Positions 18,194-28,016 of a stretch of DNA of 64,000 nucleotides are shown here, one piece after another. Positions within the stretch are counted from its first letter, which is position 1. Every line of letters begins with the position of its first letter. Below the pieces are notes generated by a model that saw nothing but the letters and a program-made list of their open reading frames with translations, was not told the DNA's origin and searched no databases. Origin of the DNA: Methylocystis echinoides (lineage in GTDB: Bacteria > Pseudomonadota > Alphaproteobacteria > Rhizobiales > Beijerinckiaceae); contig NZ_BSEC01000001.1 of NCBI RefSeq assembly GCF_027923385.1, positions 2,616,501-2,680,500 of the forward strand, written 5' to 3'. The translations under genes were made by a program, and so were the position numbers.

Positions 18194-21100
18194 TCAAAGC
18201 GACATTTCGGCTTTGGCTTCTCGTGGCGCCGGCGCGGCAGGCGCTTCCCTGACGCCGAAACACAGAACGTAGAGAGCGGGCGTCACGATGAGCGTCAGGA
18301 CGGTCGCGACGAGCAATCCGCCCATGACCGCGAAAGCCATCGGTCCCCAGAACACCGTCGGCGCGATCGGAATGAGTCCCAGCACCGTCGAGATGGCCGT
18401 GAGGGTGATGGGGCGGAAACGCGAGGTCGTCGCGTCGATCACCGCCTGCCATTGGTCCGATTGCTGCTTGCGCTCGACCTCGATCTGCTCGACCAGAATG
18501 ACCGCGTTGCGCGCGATCATGCCGAGGAGCGACAGGATTCCGAGGATCGCCACGAAACCGAGCGGCCGACCGAAAATCAGCAGCGCGGCGATGATGCCGA
18601 TCAGGCCCATCGGCACGATCGACAGCACCAGAAACATGCGGCTGAAGCTCTGGAGCTGGATCATCAGGAAGGTCGTCATCAGGAACAGCATCAGCGGCAC
18701 GCGCGCGAAGACGGAGCCTTGCGAATTTGCGCTCTCCTCCACGGTGCCGCCGGTCTCGATGCGATATTGCGGCGGCAGGGCGGCGTTCATCTCGGCGATG
18801 ACCGGCGCGAGCGCGGCGACGGCGGATTCAGGCGTAACGCCATTCGCCGCGTCGGCCTGCACGGTCAGGGTCGGCGTGCGGTCGCGCCGCCAGATGAGCG
18901 GATTTTCCTGCGCGAATTCAAAGGTGGCGACCTGGCTCAGCGGCGCGATGCCTCCATTGGGCAGCGCGATTTGGAGAGTTTGCAGCGTATCGAGCGAGAC
19001 GCGCTGCTCATCGCTCGCGCGCGCCACGACATTGATGAGATAGATGTCGTCGCGCAGCTGCGTGATCGTCTGGCCCGTGGCCACGCCCTGCAGCACGGCG
19101 GCGATCGCCTGCGCGCTGAGTCCCAGAAGACGCGCCTGATCCTGGTCGATCTTCACATGCACGGCGCGCGCCGGTTCGATCCAGTCGAAATTGATGCGCG
19201 TGACGGACGGCGTTTCGCCCATCCGCCGGGCGAGATCGAGCGCGATGTCGCGCACTTTCTGGGCGTCGGGCCCGCTTACCCGATATTGCACGGGCCATCC
19301 GACAGGGGGGCCCAGTTCGAGCGGCGCGATGCGGGTGACGAGGCCGGGGAACTCTTCGGCGAGAACCTTCTCGAGCTTCCCGTGCAGACGTTCGCGCGCG
19401 TCGACGTCTTTTGCGATGATCACGATCTGCGAAAAGAAGTCATGAGCGAGCTGCACGTTGAGGGGCAGATAAAAGCGGATCGCGCCACGCCCGATATAGG
19501 CGCTCCAGCTCGCGACGTCGGGATTGTCCTTCAGATATTTCTCGAAGCGCTCCGTCACCTCCTGGCTCGCGTAAATGGAAGCGTTCTGACGCAATGACAG
19601 ATCGACGACGAGCTCCGGCCGATCCGAGGCGGGGAAGAACTGGCGCGGCACAAGGGGCGAGACGATCAGGGCGAGGACAAAACAGGCGAGCGTCAGGCCG
19701 ATCGTGAGCCAGCGGCGACGCATCGCGGTGGTCAGCAGCCTGCGAAAGCCCTTCAACAGCCAGCCTTCGGGCGGGGCCGGCGTATCGGGCCTGGCGAGCA
19801 GCAGCACGCCGATGAGCGGCGTGAACAGCACGGCGACGAACCAGGAAACGATCAGCGCGATCGACACCACCGCGAAGATCGAAAAAGTGTATTCACCCGC
19901 CGAACTTCTTGCGAGCCCGATTGGCACGAAGCCCGCCGCCGAGACGAAAGAGCCGGTCAGCATCGCCCCGGCGACGCTGTCATAGGCGTAACTCGCCGCC
20001 TTTTCCTTGTCGTCGCCCGCGGCGAGGCGCGAGGTCATGACGTCGACCGTGGTCATGGCGTCGTCGACGAGAAGCCCGAGGGCGATGATCAGCGCGCCAA
20101 GCGAAATCCGTTGCAGATCAATCCCGGCCATCTGCATGATCGGAAAGACGATGGCGAGCGTCAGCGGGATGGAAATCGCCACGACCGCGCCGGCGCGCAT
20201 GCCGAGGCTGACGAAGCTCACGGCCATGATGATGGCGATGGCCTGCCACAGCGAACTCATGAAGTCGCCAATGGCGTGGTCCACGATCTGCGGCTGATCG
20301 GCGACGAGGATGGGCTCCACGCCAATCGGCAGATCCGCGGTGGCCTTCTTCATCGCGGCGGCGATGTTCTTGCCCAGCGCCAGCACGTCTCCGCCCGGAC
20401 GCATGGCGATGGCGAGCCCGATCGCCGGCCGGCCATTGACCCGAAACATCGGCTGCGGCGGATCGGCGAAGGTCCGACGGATCTCGGCGATGTCGCGCAG
20501 TCTCACCATGCGCCCGCTGACGGGAATGTTGATCGCAAGAATGTCGTTTTCCGACGTGAAGCCGCCAGAGACCCGCAGCGCGAGTTTCTCGTCGCCGGTC
20601 TGCACGTCGCCTGAGGGACTGATGGCGTTTTGCTGTTGCAGCGCCGCGATCAGTTGCGCGCGGTCGAGGCCGAGCCCTGCCAGTTGCCGGGGCGAAAATT
20701 CGATGTAGATGCGCTCTTCCTGCGCGCCGAGCATCTCGATCTTGGAGACGTCCTTGACGTGCAGCAGCTTGGAGCGGACATCCTCGACGTAATCGCGCAA
20801 TTCGCGCTGGGTGAATCCGTCCGCCGTAAAACCGTAGATGATGCCGAAGGTGTCGCCGAAATCGTCGTTGAAGCCGGGGCCGATCACGCCCGCCGGCAAT
20901 GTGTGGCGTATGTCGCCGACATTTTTTCGCACCTCATACCAGATGTCCGGCACCTGAGACGGCGGCGTCGCGCCTTTCAGATTGACGAAAATCGTCGTTT
21001 GGCCAGCGGTCGTATAGCTTCTGATGAAATCGAGACTCGTTGTCTCCTGCAGCTTGCGCTCGATGCGCTCGGTCACCTGCTTGAGCGTCTCGTCGACGGT

Positions 21101-21271
21101 CGCGCCGGGCCAGACCGCCTGAACGACCATGGTCCGAAACGTGAAATTCGGGTCCTCATCGCGTCCGAGGCTCAGATAGGCGTTCAGCCCCGCGACCGTC
21201 ACGGCGATCATGAAATAGATCACCAGCGAGCGGTGCCGCAGCGCCCATGCCGAGAGGTTGAGCCCGCTCAT
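18194..21271 (-). CDS. RND efflux transporter permease (AcrB-like)
   Basis: A 1025-residue RND pump of the inner membrane that uses proton flow to expel substrates through a periplasmic adaptor and outer-membrane channel. The N-terminal helix (LVIYFMIAVTVAGLNAYLSL), two large periplasmic loops and two bundles of six helices are visible. The family signature GLLVDDAMTTVDVM carries the paired Asp residues of the proton relay. The start at 21271 overlaps the stop of the adaptor gene (ATGA). The set of adaptor, permease and divergent outer-membrane factor is complete. The sequence groups with the multidrug/HAE1-like branch rather than the heavy-metal branch, but substrates cannot be assigned. Confidence 0.92.
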   Translation of the reverse strand: MSGLNLSAWALRHRSLVIYFMIAVTVAGLNAYLSLGRDEDPNFTFRTMVVQAVWPGATVDETLKQVTERIERKLQETTSLDFIRSYTTAGQTTIFVNLKGATPPSQVPDIWYEVRKNVGDIRHTLPAGVIGPGFNDDFGDTFGIIYGFTADGFTQRELRDYVEDVRSKLLHVKDVSKIEMLGAQEERIYIEFSPRQLAGLGLDRAQLIAALQQQNAISPSGDVQTGDEKLALRVSGGFTSENDILAINIPVSGRMVRLRDIAEIRRTFADPPQPMFRVNGRPAIGLAIAMRPGGDVLALGKNIAAAMKKATADLPIGVEPILVADQPQIVDHAIGDFMSSLWQAIAIIMAVSFVSLGMRAGAVVAISIPLTLAIVFPIMQMAGIDLQRISLGALIIALGLLVDDAMTTVDVMTSRLAAGDDKEKAASYAYDSVAGAMLTGSFVSAAGFVPIGLARSSAGEYTFSIFAVVSIALIVSWFVAVLFTPLIGVLLLARPDTPAPPEGWLLKGFRRLLTTAMRRRWLTIGLTLACFVLALIVSPLVPRQFFPASDRPELVVDLSLRQNASIYASQEVTERFEKYLKDNPDVASWSAYIGRGAIRFYLPLNVQLAHDFFSQIVIIAKDVDARERLHGKLEKVLAEEFPGLVTRIAPLELGPPVGWPVQYRVSGPDAQKVRDIALDLARRMGETPSVTRINFDWIEPARAVHVKIDQDQARLLGLSAQAIAAVLQGVATGQTITQLRDDIYLINVVARASDEQRVSLDTLQTLQIALPNGGIAPLSQVATFEFAQENPLIWRRDRTPTLTVQADAANGVTPESAVAALAPVIAEMNAALPPQYRIETGGTVEESANSQGSVFARVPLMLFLMTTFLMIQLQSFSRMFLVLSIVPMGLIGIIAALLIFGRPLGFVAILGILSLLGMIARNAVILVEQIEVERKQQSDQWQAVIDATTSRFRPITLTAISTVLGLIPIAPTVFWGPMAFAVMGGLLVATVLTLIVTPALYVLCFGVREAPAAPAPREAKAEMSL

Positions 21272-22353
21272 CGTCGCGCATCCGGCAATCTGACCTTCTG
21301 GCCGGGATGCAACGCCTGCACGCCCGCTGTCACGATCATGTCCTCGGGCTTCAGCCCCTCGGCGACCACCACCGCGCCGCTGGTGAAACGCTCGACCCGG
21401 ATCGGACGCAGCGACACGGTCATGGTCGCGGGATCGACGATCCAGACACTCGGCTTGTGATCGGTTTCCATCAACGCGCTCGCCGGTATGCTGATCGCGC
21501 GCGTCGGATCGAAGCGCACGCGCCCGGTGACGGAGGCGCCGAGGCGCATGGCGGGCGGCGGCGACTGGATCGTGGCGCGCAGGCGGAATGTTCTGGTGTT
21601 GGGATCGGCCTGCGGATCGACCTGACGCACGCGTGCGGGCGCGACGACGGCCGGATCGTCCGAAAGCGCCACATCGAGGCGGGCGTCGGTCGGCGCCTCG
21701 CGCAGGAGGCGCGCGGGAACATCGAAGACGGCGTCCCACCCGCCGGCGCGCGCCATCCGGTAGATCGCCTGACCGGGCTGCACGACCTCGCCGGCCTCGG
21801 CCTGGCGCGCGACGATCGTGCCGGCCGCATCCGCCTTCAGCTCTGTATAGCTGACATTGTCCTGGGCGATTTTGAGCCGGGCGGTGGCGTCCTCGATATC
21901 CGATTTGGCCGTCTCCACGGCCGTCTGCGCCTGATCGAACTGGTTCTTCGTCGTGTAGCGACGGGCGAGCAGCGCCTGCTCGCGGGCGAAGATGTTCTGC
22001 GCCTCGCGCAGCCGTCCCCGCGCCGCGGTCAGTCGCGCCTGAGCGGAGCGCAGCTCATTCATTTCATTCTGGGAATCGAGCCGCGCCAGCAATTGGCCAG
22101 GTTTCACGACGTCGCCCGAGCCGACGAAACGCTCGATCATCCGCCCGCCGATGCGAAAGGCCAGCGCCTGCTCGCGTTCGGGCTGAATGCTGCCGGTCAG
22201 CTCGACCACTTCGCCGAGCTTGCTTTTCTCGATGACGACGGCGCGCACGGGCCGCGCGTCGGGGGCCGCGTCGTCGGCGTCGCGCCCGCACGCCGCCAGC
22301 GTCAGGAACATCGCCGGCGCCGCGCAAAGGAGGCGGCGCCAGGCCGATGTCAT
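21268..22353 (-). CDS. RND efflux periplasmic adaptor lipoprotein
   Basis: A 361-residue membrane fusion protein. The N-terminus is a lipoprotein signal (AMFLTLAACGRD). The chain runs through a lipoyl half motif, an alpha-helical hairpin (residues about 90-170, rich in Ala/Arg/Gln), a second lipoyl half and a beta-barrel domain. The conserved adaptor stretches LTGSIQPEREQALAFRIGGR and ASVTGRVRFDP are seen. It bridges the permease and the outer-membrane channel. Start at 22353 is set by the signal peptide; a longer upstream frame is not coding-like. First gene of the minus-strand pair, divergent from the outer-membrane factor. Confidence 0.92.
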   Translation of the reverse strand: MTSAWRRLLCAAPAMFLTLAACGRDADDAAPDARPVRAVVIEKSKLGEVVELTGSIQPEREQALAFRIGGRMIERFVGSGDVVKPGQLLARLDSQNEMNELRSAQARLTAARGRLREAQNIFAREQALLARRYTTKNQFDQAQTAVETAKSDIEDATARLKIAQDNVSYTELKADAAGTIVARQAEAGEVVQPGQAIYRMARAGGWDAVFDVPARLLREAPTDARLDVALSDDPAVVAPARVRQVDPQADPNTRTFRLRATIQSPPPAMRLGASVTGRVRFDPTRAISIPASALMETDHKPSVWIVDPATMTVSLRPIRVERFTSGAVVVAEGLKPEDMIVTAGVQALHPGQKVRLPDARR

Positions 22354-22625
22354 TTCGAATCGCCTGATGAGAGCCAATTGTTCATTCCGACCTGCCGGGC
22401 CAATTCCCACAATCGGTAGAGCGAAAATTACATACGGTCTGCAACGCCACAAAAATGTGAGTGCATTTCCTGTGGATAAATCACGGTTCGCCTCACTGGC
22501 GGCGACCGGCGGGACATAAGCCGATAAATGTAGACTGGACGGCGACTTGGTTCGCGGCCGGATCGCGTCTTGGCGCGCGGGAAGATAAAGGGCGGACGTC
22601 GGCGGTGCGGGCAGTATCGAGATGG

Positions 22626-24170
22626 ATGCAGGCATGGGCTTCCACGGCGATTTGCCTTGCGGCGAGCGGCCTTGCGAGCTGCAATCTCGATTGGGAAAAG
22701 CCCGAATTGAGCACCGTCCCGCCGGAGCGCTTTCTCGAAGCAAGGCCAAAATCCGCCTTGCCTATTCCCGCCGGCTCGGATTTCGCACGTAAATTCGGCT
22801 CGAAGGAGCTCGCCGAACTGACGGCGCGCGCGCTCGACGACAATCTGGCCATCGCCGGCGCCATGGCGCGCATCGATCAGGCGGACGCCAGGGCGCGTAT
22901 CGCCAGTTCCGCACTGTGGCCCTCGGTGGGCCTGGGCGCCGCCGCGTTGCGGGCGCAGACGCCCGGCACGGTTCTCAGTGAGACGCCGAACTACAATCCG
23001 TCGCAGGCGATCCTTCAGGGCGCGGGCCAGCAGAAGGCGGCGGAACTCGCCGAAAACCTCGCGAGCTTCAGCGCGGTGCGCAACAATTTCTTCGCGCTGG
23101 GGCTGAACGCGAGCTACGAAATCGATTTCTGGGGCAAGAACCAGGACGCCTCCAACGCCGCGCGGCTCCTCGCCAACGCCTCGCGCTTTGATCGCGACGT
23201 CATCGAGATCGCCACCATGGCGGCGGTGATGAACGCCTATTTTCTGGTGCTGGCGGCGCAGGATCAATTGCGCATCGCGCATGAACACGTCCGAATCGCC
23301 GAGCAGGTGCTCGGCGCCTTCACGGCGCGGCTGGAGAAGGGCGCCGCGACCATGCTGGATTATGGCCAGCAGGCCGCGGTTCTCGCCGGCCAGAAAGCCA
23401 CGATCCCCCCGCTGGAGCAGACGCTGCGTCAAACCAAGGTCGCCCTCGCGGTGCTCCTGGGACAAACGCCGGAGACGCTCGAGATAAAGGGGGGCTCGAT
23501 GAAGGCCCTGCGCTACCCGCGCCTCGATCCCGGCCTTCCGTCGGAAGTGCTGCTGCGGCGCCCCGATGTCGCCGAGGCCGAAGCGCGCCTCGCCTCGCAA
23601 GAATTTTCCGTGCTGCGCGCGCGGGCGGCGTTTTTCCCGTCGGTGACGCTCAATGGCCAATACGGGCTGCAGAGCATCGTTCTGCGCAATCTCTTGCGGC
23701 CTGAAGCGATCGCCTGGGAGCTCGGCTCCAATCTGGCGCAACCGCTCTTCGACGGCTTCGCCCTGCAGGGACAATATGAACTGGAAAAGGCGCGCTTCGC
23801 AGAGGCGGCCGCGTTCTACAAGCAGCGCATCCTGTCCGCGATCGGCGACACGGAGAGCGCGCTGATCGCCGAAAAGGAAACCGCCAAAAGCGTGAAAATC
23901 GGCGAAGAGGCGGTGGCGGCCTCGAAGATCGCCCTCGACGCCGCACGCGCGCAATTGCTCGAAGGCAAGATCGACGTGATTACGCTCTCGACCGTGCAAA
24001 CGACCTATTTCCAGTATGACTTCAGCCTCACGCAGGCCCGCCTCGCGCATCTCAACGCGGCCGTCAGCCTCTATCAGGCGCTGGGCGGCGGATGGTCCCC
24101 GACCACGCGCAACGCCGAGATTGCCCGCGCCAACGCCGCCTATGAGGCCAACAAGGGCCCCTGGCCGTAG
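22626..24170 (+). CDS. RND efflux outer-membrane factor (NodT/OprM-like)
   Basis: A 514-residue outer-membrane lipoprotein with the signal AICLAASGLASC (LASC lipobox) and two TolC-type repeats. Signatures include LGLNASYEIDFWGKN in the first half, LLRRPDVAEAEARL at the family-conserved position and LGGGW near the end. The trimer would form the exit duct of the pump encoded divergently at 18.2-22.4 kb. The start at 22626 is chosen for the signal peptide. A 270-base divergent region separates it from the adaptor gene; no regulator gene is adjacent. Confidence 0.92.
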   Translation: MQAWASTAICLAASGLASCNLDWEKPELSTVPPERFLEARPKSALPIPAGSDFARKFGSKELAELTARALDDNLAIAGAMARIDQADARARIASSALWPSVGLGAAALRAQTPGTVLSETPNYNPSQAILQGAGQQKAAELAENLASFSAVRNNFFALGLNASYEIDFWGKNQDASNAARLLANASRFDRDVIEIATMAAVMNAYFLVLAAQDQLRIAHEHVRIAEQVLGAFTARLEKGAATMLDYGQQAAVLAGQKATIPPLEQTLRQTKVALAVLLGQTPETLEIKGGSMKALRYPRLDPGLPSEVLLRRPDVAEAEARLASQEFSVLRARAAFFPSVTLNGQYGLQSIVLRNLLRPEAIAWELGSNLAQPLFDGFALQGQYELEKARFAEAAAFYKQRILSAIGDTESALIAEKETAKSVKIGEEAVAASKIALDAARAQLLEGKIDVITLSTVQTTYFQYDFSLTQARLAHLNAAVSLYQALGGGWSPTTRNAEIARANAAYEANKGPWP

Positions 24171-24380
24171 GTCATGGAGAGCGCCGGCTGTCGGACGAAC
24201 CCGGCAGAGGTCTGCCAGAATGTTGAAAAAGCAAAGATATTCGACGCCCGCGCAAAGAAGTCGCTGCGTCAAACGCGCCCGCCAAGCCATTTACGTTAGT
24301 CAAAAAAAACTTACAAACGCCCGAAAGCGCGTGGTAGATTTATAACGTTTAAACAATAAGCTCAGTGGAGGACTTGAGAA

Positions 24381-24677
24381 GTGGACACCGAAAATCCTGA
24401 AAAATTGTCTCGTCGTGGTTTCCTGACGACTCTGTTCGCGGCGGCGGCCGTGATCCCGGTCGTGGCGCTTAGCGCGTCCGACGCGGAGGCTCTGGAGTCG
24501 ACGGAGCGTCAGTTCACCGGCTTCCGTCATCAGCCGCGCACGACGCGTCCGCGCAGCCCGACGAGAGGCTCGCGTCGCCACCGTCGCGTCGCCCGCGTGC
24601 GCCACACCGGCCGTCCGCAGCCGCGCCCCGACGCCGCGGCTCCGGCGACGCCTGCGCCGACCACGCCGGCTCAATGA
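24381..24677 (+). CDS. Small Tat-signal protein with basic tail
   Basis: A 98-residue protein starting with GTG, GGAGG nine bases upstream. The N-terminus has a twin-arginine signal (LSRRGFLTTLFAAAAV) ending near ALSASDAEA. The mature part is short, without predicted fold, very rich in Arg, His, Pro and Thr, and ends in a Pro/Ala/Thr tail. A Tat signal on such a small basic domain is unusual, since Tat normally exports folded or cofactor-bearing proteins. It has an AT-rich upstream region and a strong intrinsic terminator, so it is probably a single expressed unit. Function unknown. Confidence 0.65.
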   Translation: MDTENPEKLSRRGFLTTLFAAAAVIPVVALSASDAEALESTERQFTGFRHQPRTTRPRSPTRGSRRHRRVARVRHTGRPQPRPDAAAPATPAPTTPAQ

Positions 24678-24686
24678 TTATGCGCC

Positions 24687-24730
24687 CACGCGCCGCCTGC
24701 TGACAGAGCGGCGCGTGCGGCCACTTTTTT
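24687..24730 (+). terminator. Intrinsic terminator of the Tat-signal gene
   Basis: CACGCGCCGC ... GCGGCGCGTG forms a perfect 10-bp stem with an 11-base loop, followed after a few bases by a run of seven T. Confidence 0.7.
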
Positions 24731-24770
24731 TACGACCGATTTCCCTCGAGAAATTCCCGGCCGTTCGCCG

Positions 24771-26219
24771 TCAGAACGAACCGAAGGCCGATCCGACCGC
24801 GATGACAGCGGCGAGCGCGAGAATGGCGCCGAGGATCGCGACGATCACAATGTCGAAATAGCTCTCCTTGTGCGTGCAGCCGCAAACGGCGAGCAGGGTG
24901 ACGACCGCGCCGTTGTGCGGGAGACTGTCGAGCGTGCCCGCGCCAATCACCGCCACGCGATGCAGCAGCGCCGGATCAATGCCCTGTTTCTCGGCAAGCC
25001 GCAGATAGGTTTCGCCGAGCGTATCGAGGGCGATGGTCAGACCGCCCGAGGCCGAGCCCGTCAATGACGCCAAAACATTCGTGGCGATGGCGAGCGAGAC
25101 CAGCGGCCCCCCGTCGATGGACAGAACCCATGTGCGCACGGCCGCAAAGGCCGGCATCGCCGCGACGACGGCGCCAAAGCCGACGAGGCTCGCGACGCTC
25201 AGGAGCGGCAGCGCAGAGGCCGTCACGCCGGCGTCGACGCTCTCGCGAATCTGGGTGAGCCGGCGCCAGTTGAGCGCGATCAGAGTCACGATGGCGACGG
25301 CGAGCGCCACGATGACCGACCAGACGCCCCCGACCGCGGCCAGCGTCGTCGGGCCCCAGCGCTCCTCCGAAAGGAAGGAGTCGTCCATGCGCGGAATGAG
25401 GACGAGCGACATGACGAGATTGACGCCGACGACGACGAGAAGCGGCAGGATGGCGATCAGGATGCCAGGCCTGTCGCCGCGATGCCCGTGGGGGATTTCC
25501 GCAATGTCGAATTCATGCGACGCCGCAGCCCTGTCGCGGATGATCTGATCCTGCGAGACATCGACGGCCGCCGCAGGCGCGTCGCCATAGCCCTCCCCCC
25601 GACGCTGGGCCGCGCGTTCCGAGCGCATGAGCCACCACATGCCAAATCCAAACATGATGAGCGCCGCCATCACGCCCAGACCCGGCGCGGCGAAGGCGGT
25701 CGTGCCGAAGAACGGCATGGGGATGGCGTTCTGGATCGCCGGCGTGCCGGGCAGCGCCGACATGGTGAAAGTCGACGTGCCGAGCGCGATGGCGGCCGGC
25801 GCGAGACGACGCGGCGTCCCGGCCTTGCTGAACAGTTCCTGCGCCATGGGCGCGAGCACGAAGAAGGCGACGAAAAGGCTCACGCCGCCATAGGTCACGA
25901 AGGCGCCTGCGAGCACGACGGAGAGGATCGCGCGGCGTGGTCCGAGCTTGTCGGCCATGAAATGCGCGATGGCGGTCACGGAACCGCTGTCGTCCATCAG
26001 CTTTCCAAAGAGCGCGCCAAGCAGAAAGATCGGGAAAAACTGCGCCACGAAACGGGCGGCGCCATTCATGAAGGTGATCGTCCAATGCGCCAGCAGCGGT
26101 TCCCGCGCGAAGGCGACCGCGATCAGCGCTGCGATTGGCGCCAGAAGCAGGACGCTCCATCCGCGATAGGCCAGCCAGATGAGAACGCAAAGCGCGACGA
26201 GAATTCCAAACAGTCCCAT
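24771..26219 (-). CDS. GntP-family permease
   Basis: A 482-residue inner-membrane protein with about 12-14 hydrophobic segments. It fits the gluconate/hydroxyacid (GntP, COG2610) permease family: N-terminal LIWLAYRGWSVLLLAP, conserved FGKLMDDSGSVTAIAHFM, a central hydrophilic loop of about 60 residues, and a Gly/Ser-rich SLTGSASGGLTIAL. Family members carry gluconate, citrate or 3-hydroxybutyrate. Its start lies 3 bases after the patatin stop, so the two form an operon. A hydroxybutyrate link would suit a PHB-storing methanotroph, but that is inference. Confidence 0.85.
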   Translation of the reverse strand: MGLFGILVALCVLIWLAYRGWSVLLLAPIAALIAVAFAREPLLAHWTITFMNGAARFVAQFFPIFLLGALFGKLMDDSGSVTAIAHFMADKLGPRRAILSVVLAGAFVTYGGVSLFVAFFVLAPMAQELFSKAGTPRRLAPAAIALGTSTFTMSALPGTPAIQNAIPMPFFGTTAFAAPGLGVMAALIMFGFGMWWLMRSERAAQRRGEGYGDAPAAAVDVSQDQIIRDRAAASHEFDIAEIPHGHRGDRPGILIAILPLLVVVGVNLVMSLVLIPRMDDSFLSEERWGPTTLAAVGGVWSVIVALAVAIVTLIALNWRRLTQIRESVDAGVTASALPLLSVASLVGFGAVVAAMPAFAAVRTWVLSIDGGPLVSLAIATNVLASLTGSASGGLTIALDTLGETYLRLAEKQGIDPALLHRVAVIGAGTLDSLPHNGAVVTLLAVCGCTHKESYFDIVIVAILGAILALAAVIAVGSAFGSF

Positions 26220-26222
26220 GCG

Positions 26223-27242
26223 TCAGATTCCTTCGAGGAGCGCGTCAAGGTCGAGAGTCGACCGTGCGCCGATGTCGTCGCCGTGACGATCGAGAAAGCC
26301 TTCCGCGGCGCTCCGCCCCTCGTCGCGCAACATGCAGAGAAAATCCCATTCGGCGAGAAGTTTGGAGGATGCGCTGAGCGCCGTCATCATCTCGGACGCG
26401 ACGCGATGGATTCGCATCCCGGCCCATCGCGCGCCTTCCGTGTCGCCGGGGTCGGCTGTCTGACGCAGCAGCGCAATCATGCGCAATTCCTTGAGCAGCA
26501 CGGCGTTGAAGGACACTTCATTGAGGCGGTTGGCGATCTCGGTCGCGGTGCGCGGCGTCTCCTTGCGCACGATCGGATTGATCTGCACGAGGATCGTGTC
26601 CTGCGACACGCATTCACGCACCAGCGGCGTGATCGTCGGATTGCCCGAATAGCCGCCGTCCCAATACATTTCGCCGTCGATCTCGATGGCCTGAAACATG
26701 GTGGGAAGACAGGCGGATGCGAGCAAGGCGTCCGGACTGAGGTCCGCATTGCGGAAGACGCGGGCGCGCCCGGTCGAGACATTGGTGGCGGTGACGAAAA
26801 TGGCGATCGGCGCCCGCGCGATCTTCTCGAAGTCGATCACCTCCGTGAGAATGCGGCGCAAGGGATTCACGCCATGCGGATTGAGGTCGTACGGCGAGAC
26901 GAGCCGCGACATCAGATCCGTCGCGATGAAGATCGGGGAGGCGTCGAGCGTCCAGCGCCCCAGCATGACGTCGAGGGGATTGCGTTGCAGCGGGCTGAGA
27001 CGTCCCGCATCGGAGACGCGCCGCCAGAACAATTCGAGTTTGTCGCGCGCGCCCTGCGCGCCGCCCTCGACATGGCCGGCGATGAGCGCGGCGGCGTTCA
27101 TGGCGCCAGCGGAGGTTCCCGAGACGCCCTCGATTTTCAGCCAGTCTTCCTCGAGCAGTCGATCGAGCACGCCCCAGGTGAAGGCGCCATGCGCGCCGCC
27201 GCCCTGCAAGGCGAGATCGACCGGAAGCGGCGCGCGCGCCAT
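26223..27242 (-). CDS. Patatin-like phospholipase (RssA type)
   Basis: A 339-residue cytoplasmic patatin-fold acyl hydrolase. The oxyanion loop LALQGGGAHGAFTWGV is at residues about 10-25, the nucleophile Ser is in GVSGTSAGAMNAA at about 40-52, and the Asp of the Ser-Asp dyad is in WDGGYSGNP. Ribosome site AAGGGG precedes the ATG. Patatins cleave lipid esters; some in alphaproteobacteria lie next to hydroxybutyrate genes and may act on storage granules. Here it is the first gene of an operon with a GntP permease. Confidence 0.87.
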   Translation of the reverse strand: MARAPLPVDLALQGGGAHGAFTWGVLDRLLEEDWLKIEGVSGTSAGAMNAAALIAGHVEGGAQGARDKLELFWRRVSDAGRLSPLQRNPLDVMLGRWTLDASPIFIATDLMSRLVSPYDLNPHGVNPLRRILTEVIDFEKIARAPIAIFVTATNVSTGRARVFRNADLSPDALLASACLPTMFQAIEIDGEMYWDGGYSGNPTITPLVRECVSQDTILVQINPIVRKETPRTATEIANRLNEVSFNAVLLKELRMIALLRQTADPGDTEGARWAGMRIHRVASEMMTALSASSKLLAEWDFLCMLRDEGRSAAEGFLDRHGDDIGARSTLDLDALLEGI

Positions 27243-27649
27243 AGTGTGCCCCTTTTTCCATTAGGGCGTCATTGCCCGGCGGTCTCATGACGCGCGCAAC
27301 CAATGACCCCTGAATTGTTGCGTTCAAGATGATTGCGTGCAGACGTGCTGAACGCGGCATGCGACTGCCTGCGAAACCGCCGAAGACGCGTCGCGCCGCC
27401 AGGCGTGGACCAAAGAAGCGAAAGCCTTGTTTATGTTGCAGGATCGAACGACATCCGTCGCCCATCTCCTGGCTCTTGTTGTGCACTGGCGTCGTCGCCC
27501 GCGCGAAATCCCTCTCCGTTCTGGAGGATGTCGCAAACATGGTGCCAGTGGTGAGAGCGCAACACGTTGCCCACCAAGCTTGACTCCTAACAATTCTCTA
27601 TCACAATCCGTTACACTAACAACACTAATCAAAATGGGAGGCGTTCACT
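27243..27649. other. Divergent intergenic region
   Basis: About 400 bases between the patatin gene and the small secreted protein. Only shadow frames are present. The last 70 bases are AT-rich and should carry the promoter of the small plus-strand gene. Confidence 0.35.
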
Positions 27650-27883
27650 ATGCGTCATAATATCAAGATATCGCTGTTTGGCGCTGTTTGCGGCGCGTTT
27701 CTGCTTGCCTCGGCCGCATCGCATGCGACGGTGATTTCCGGCCTCGGCGCCCCGGGCGCCTCCGCGCTTCCCCTGACCGACCAGGTCGCCTTCAACCCGG
27801 CCACCGATCGGTGTCTGAAATGGACGCGGCGGTGGAACACCCGGCACGGCTTTGCGCGCCGTCGTTGCGTTCACTGGCGGTAA
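27650..27883 (+). CDS. Small secreted basic protein
   Basis: A 77-residue protein with a clear Sec signal peptide (ISLFGAVCGAFLLASAASHA). The mature part of about 50 residues has two Cys near the C-terminus (RCLKWTRR and RRCVHW) that could form a disulphide. A strong ribosome site (GGGAGG) lies upstream and a perfect terminator hairpin follows nine bases after the stop. I do not recognise the family; small periplasmic proteins ending in Trp/Arg-rich tails are frequent in Beijerinckiaceae-type bacteria. Confidence 0.65.
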   Translation: MRHNIKISLFGAVCGAFLLASAASHATVISGLGAPGASALPLTDQVAFNPATDRCLKWTRRWNTRHGFARRRCVHWR

Positions 27884-27892
27884 TGCAAGACA

Positions 27893-27927
27893 GTCATTCC
27901 CGCCAACATGGCGGGAATGACTCCTTT
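27893..27927 (+). terminator. Intrinsic terminator
   Basis: GTCATTCCCGCC-AACAT-GGCGGGAATGAC is a perfect 12-bp stem directly after the small secreted protein gene, followed by TCCTTTT. Confidence 0.75.
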
Positions 27928-28016
27928 TGGTCCGACGATCACGCGGCGCGTGCGATCGGCACAAAGAAAAAAATATGAACCGCCTGATTGAGAGGCGGCC
28001 TTGCCGAGTGAAGGAC

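Noticed and set aside
15845..19597. A 1250-codon open frame on the plus strand
   Set aside because: It is antisense to the P-type ATPase and RND permease genes, both of which have full motifs. It shows only His/Asp/Arg-rich composition.
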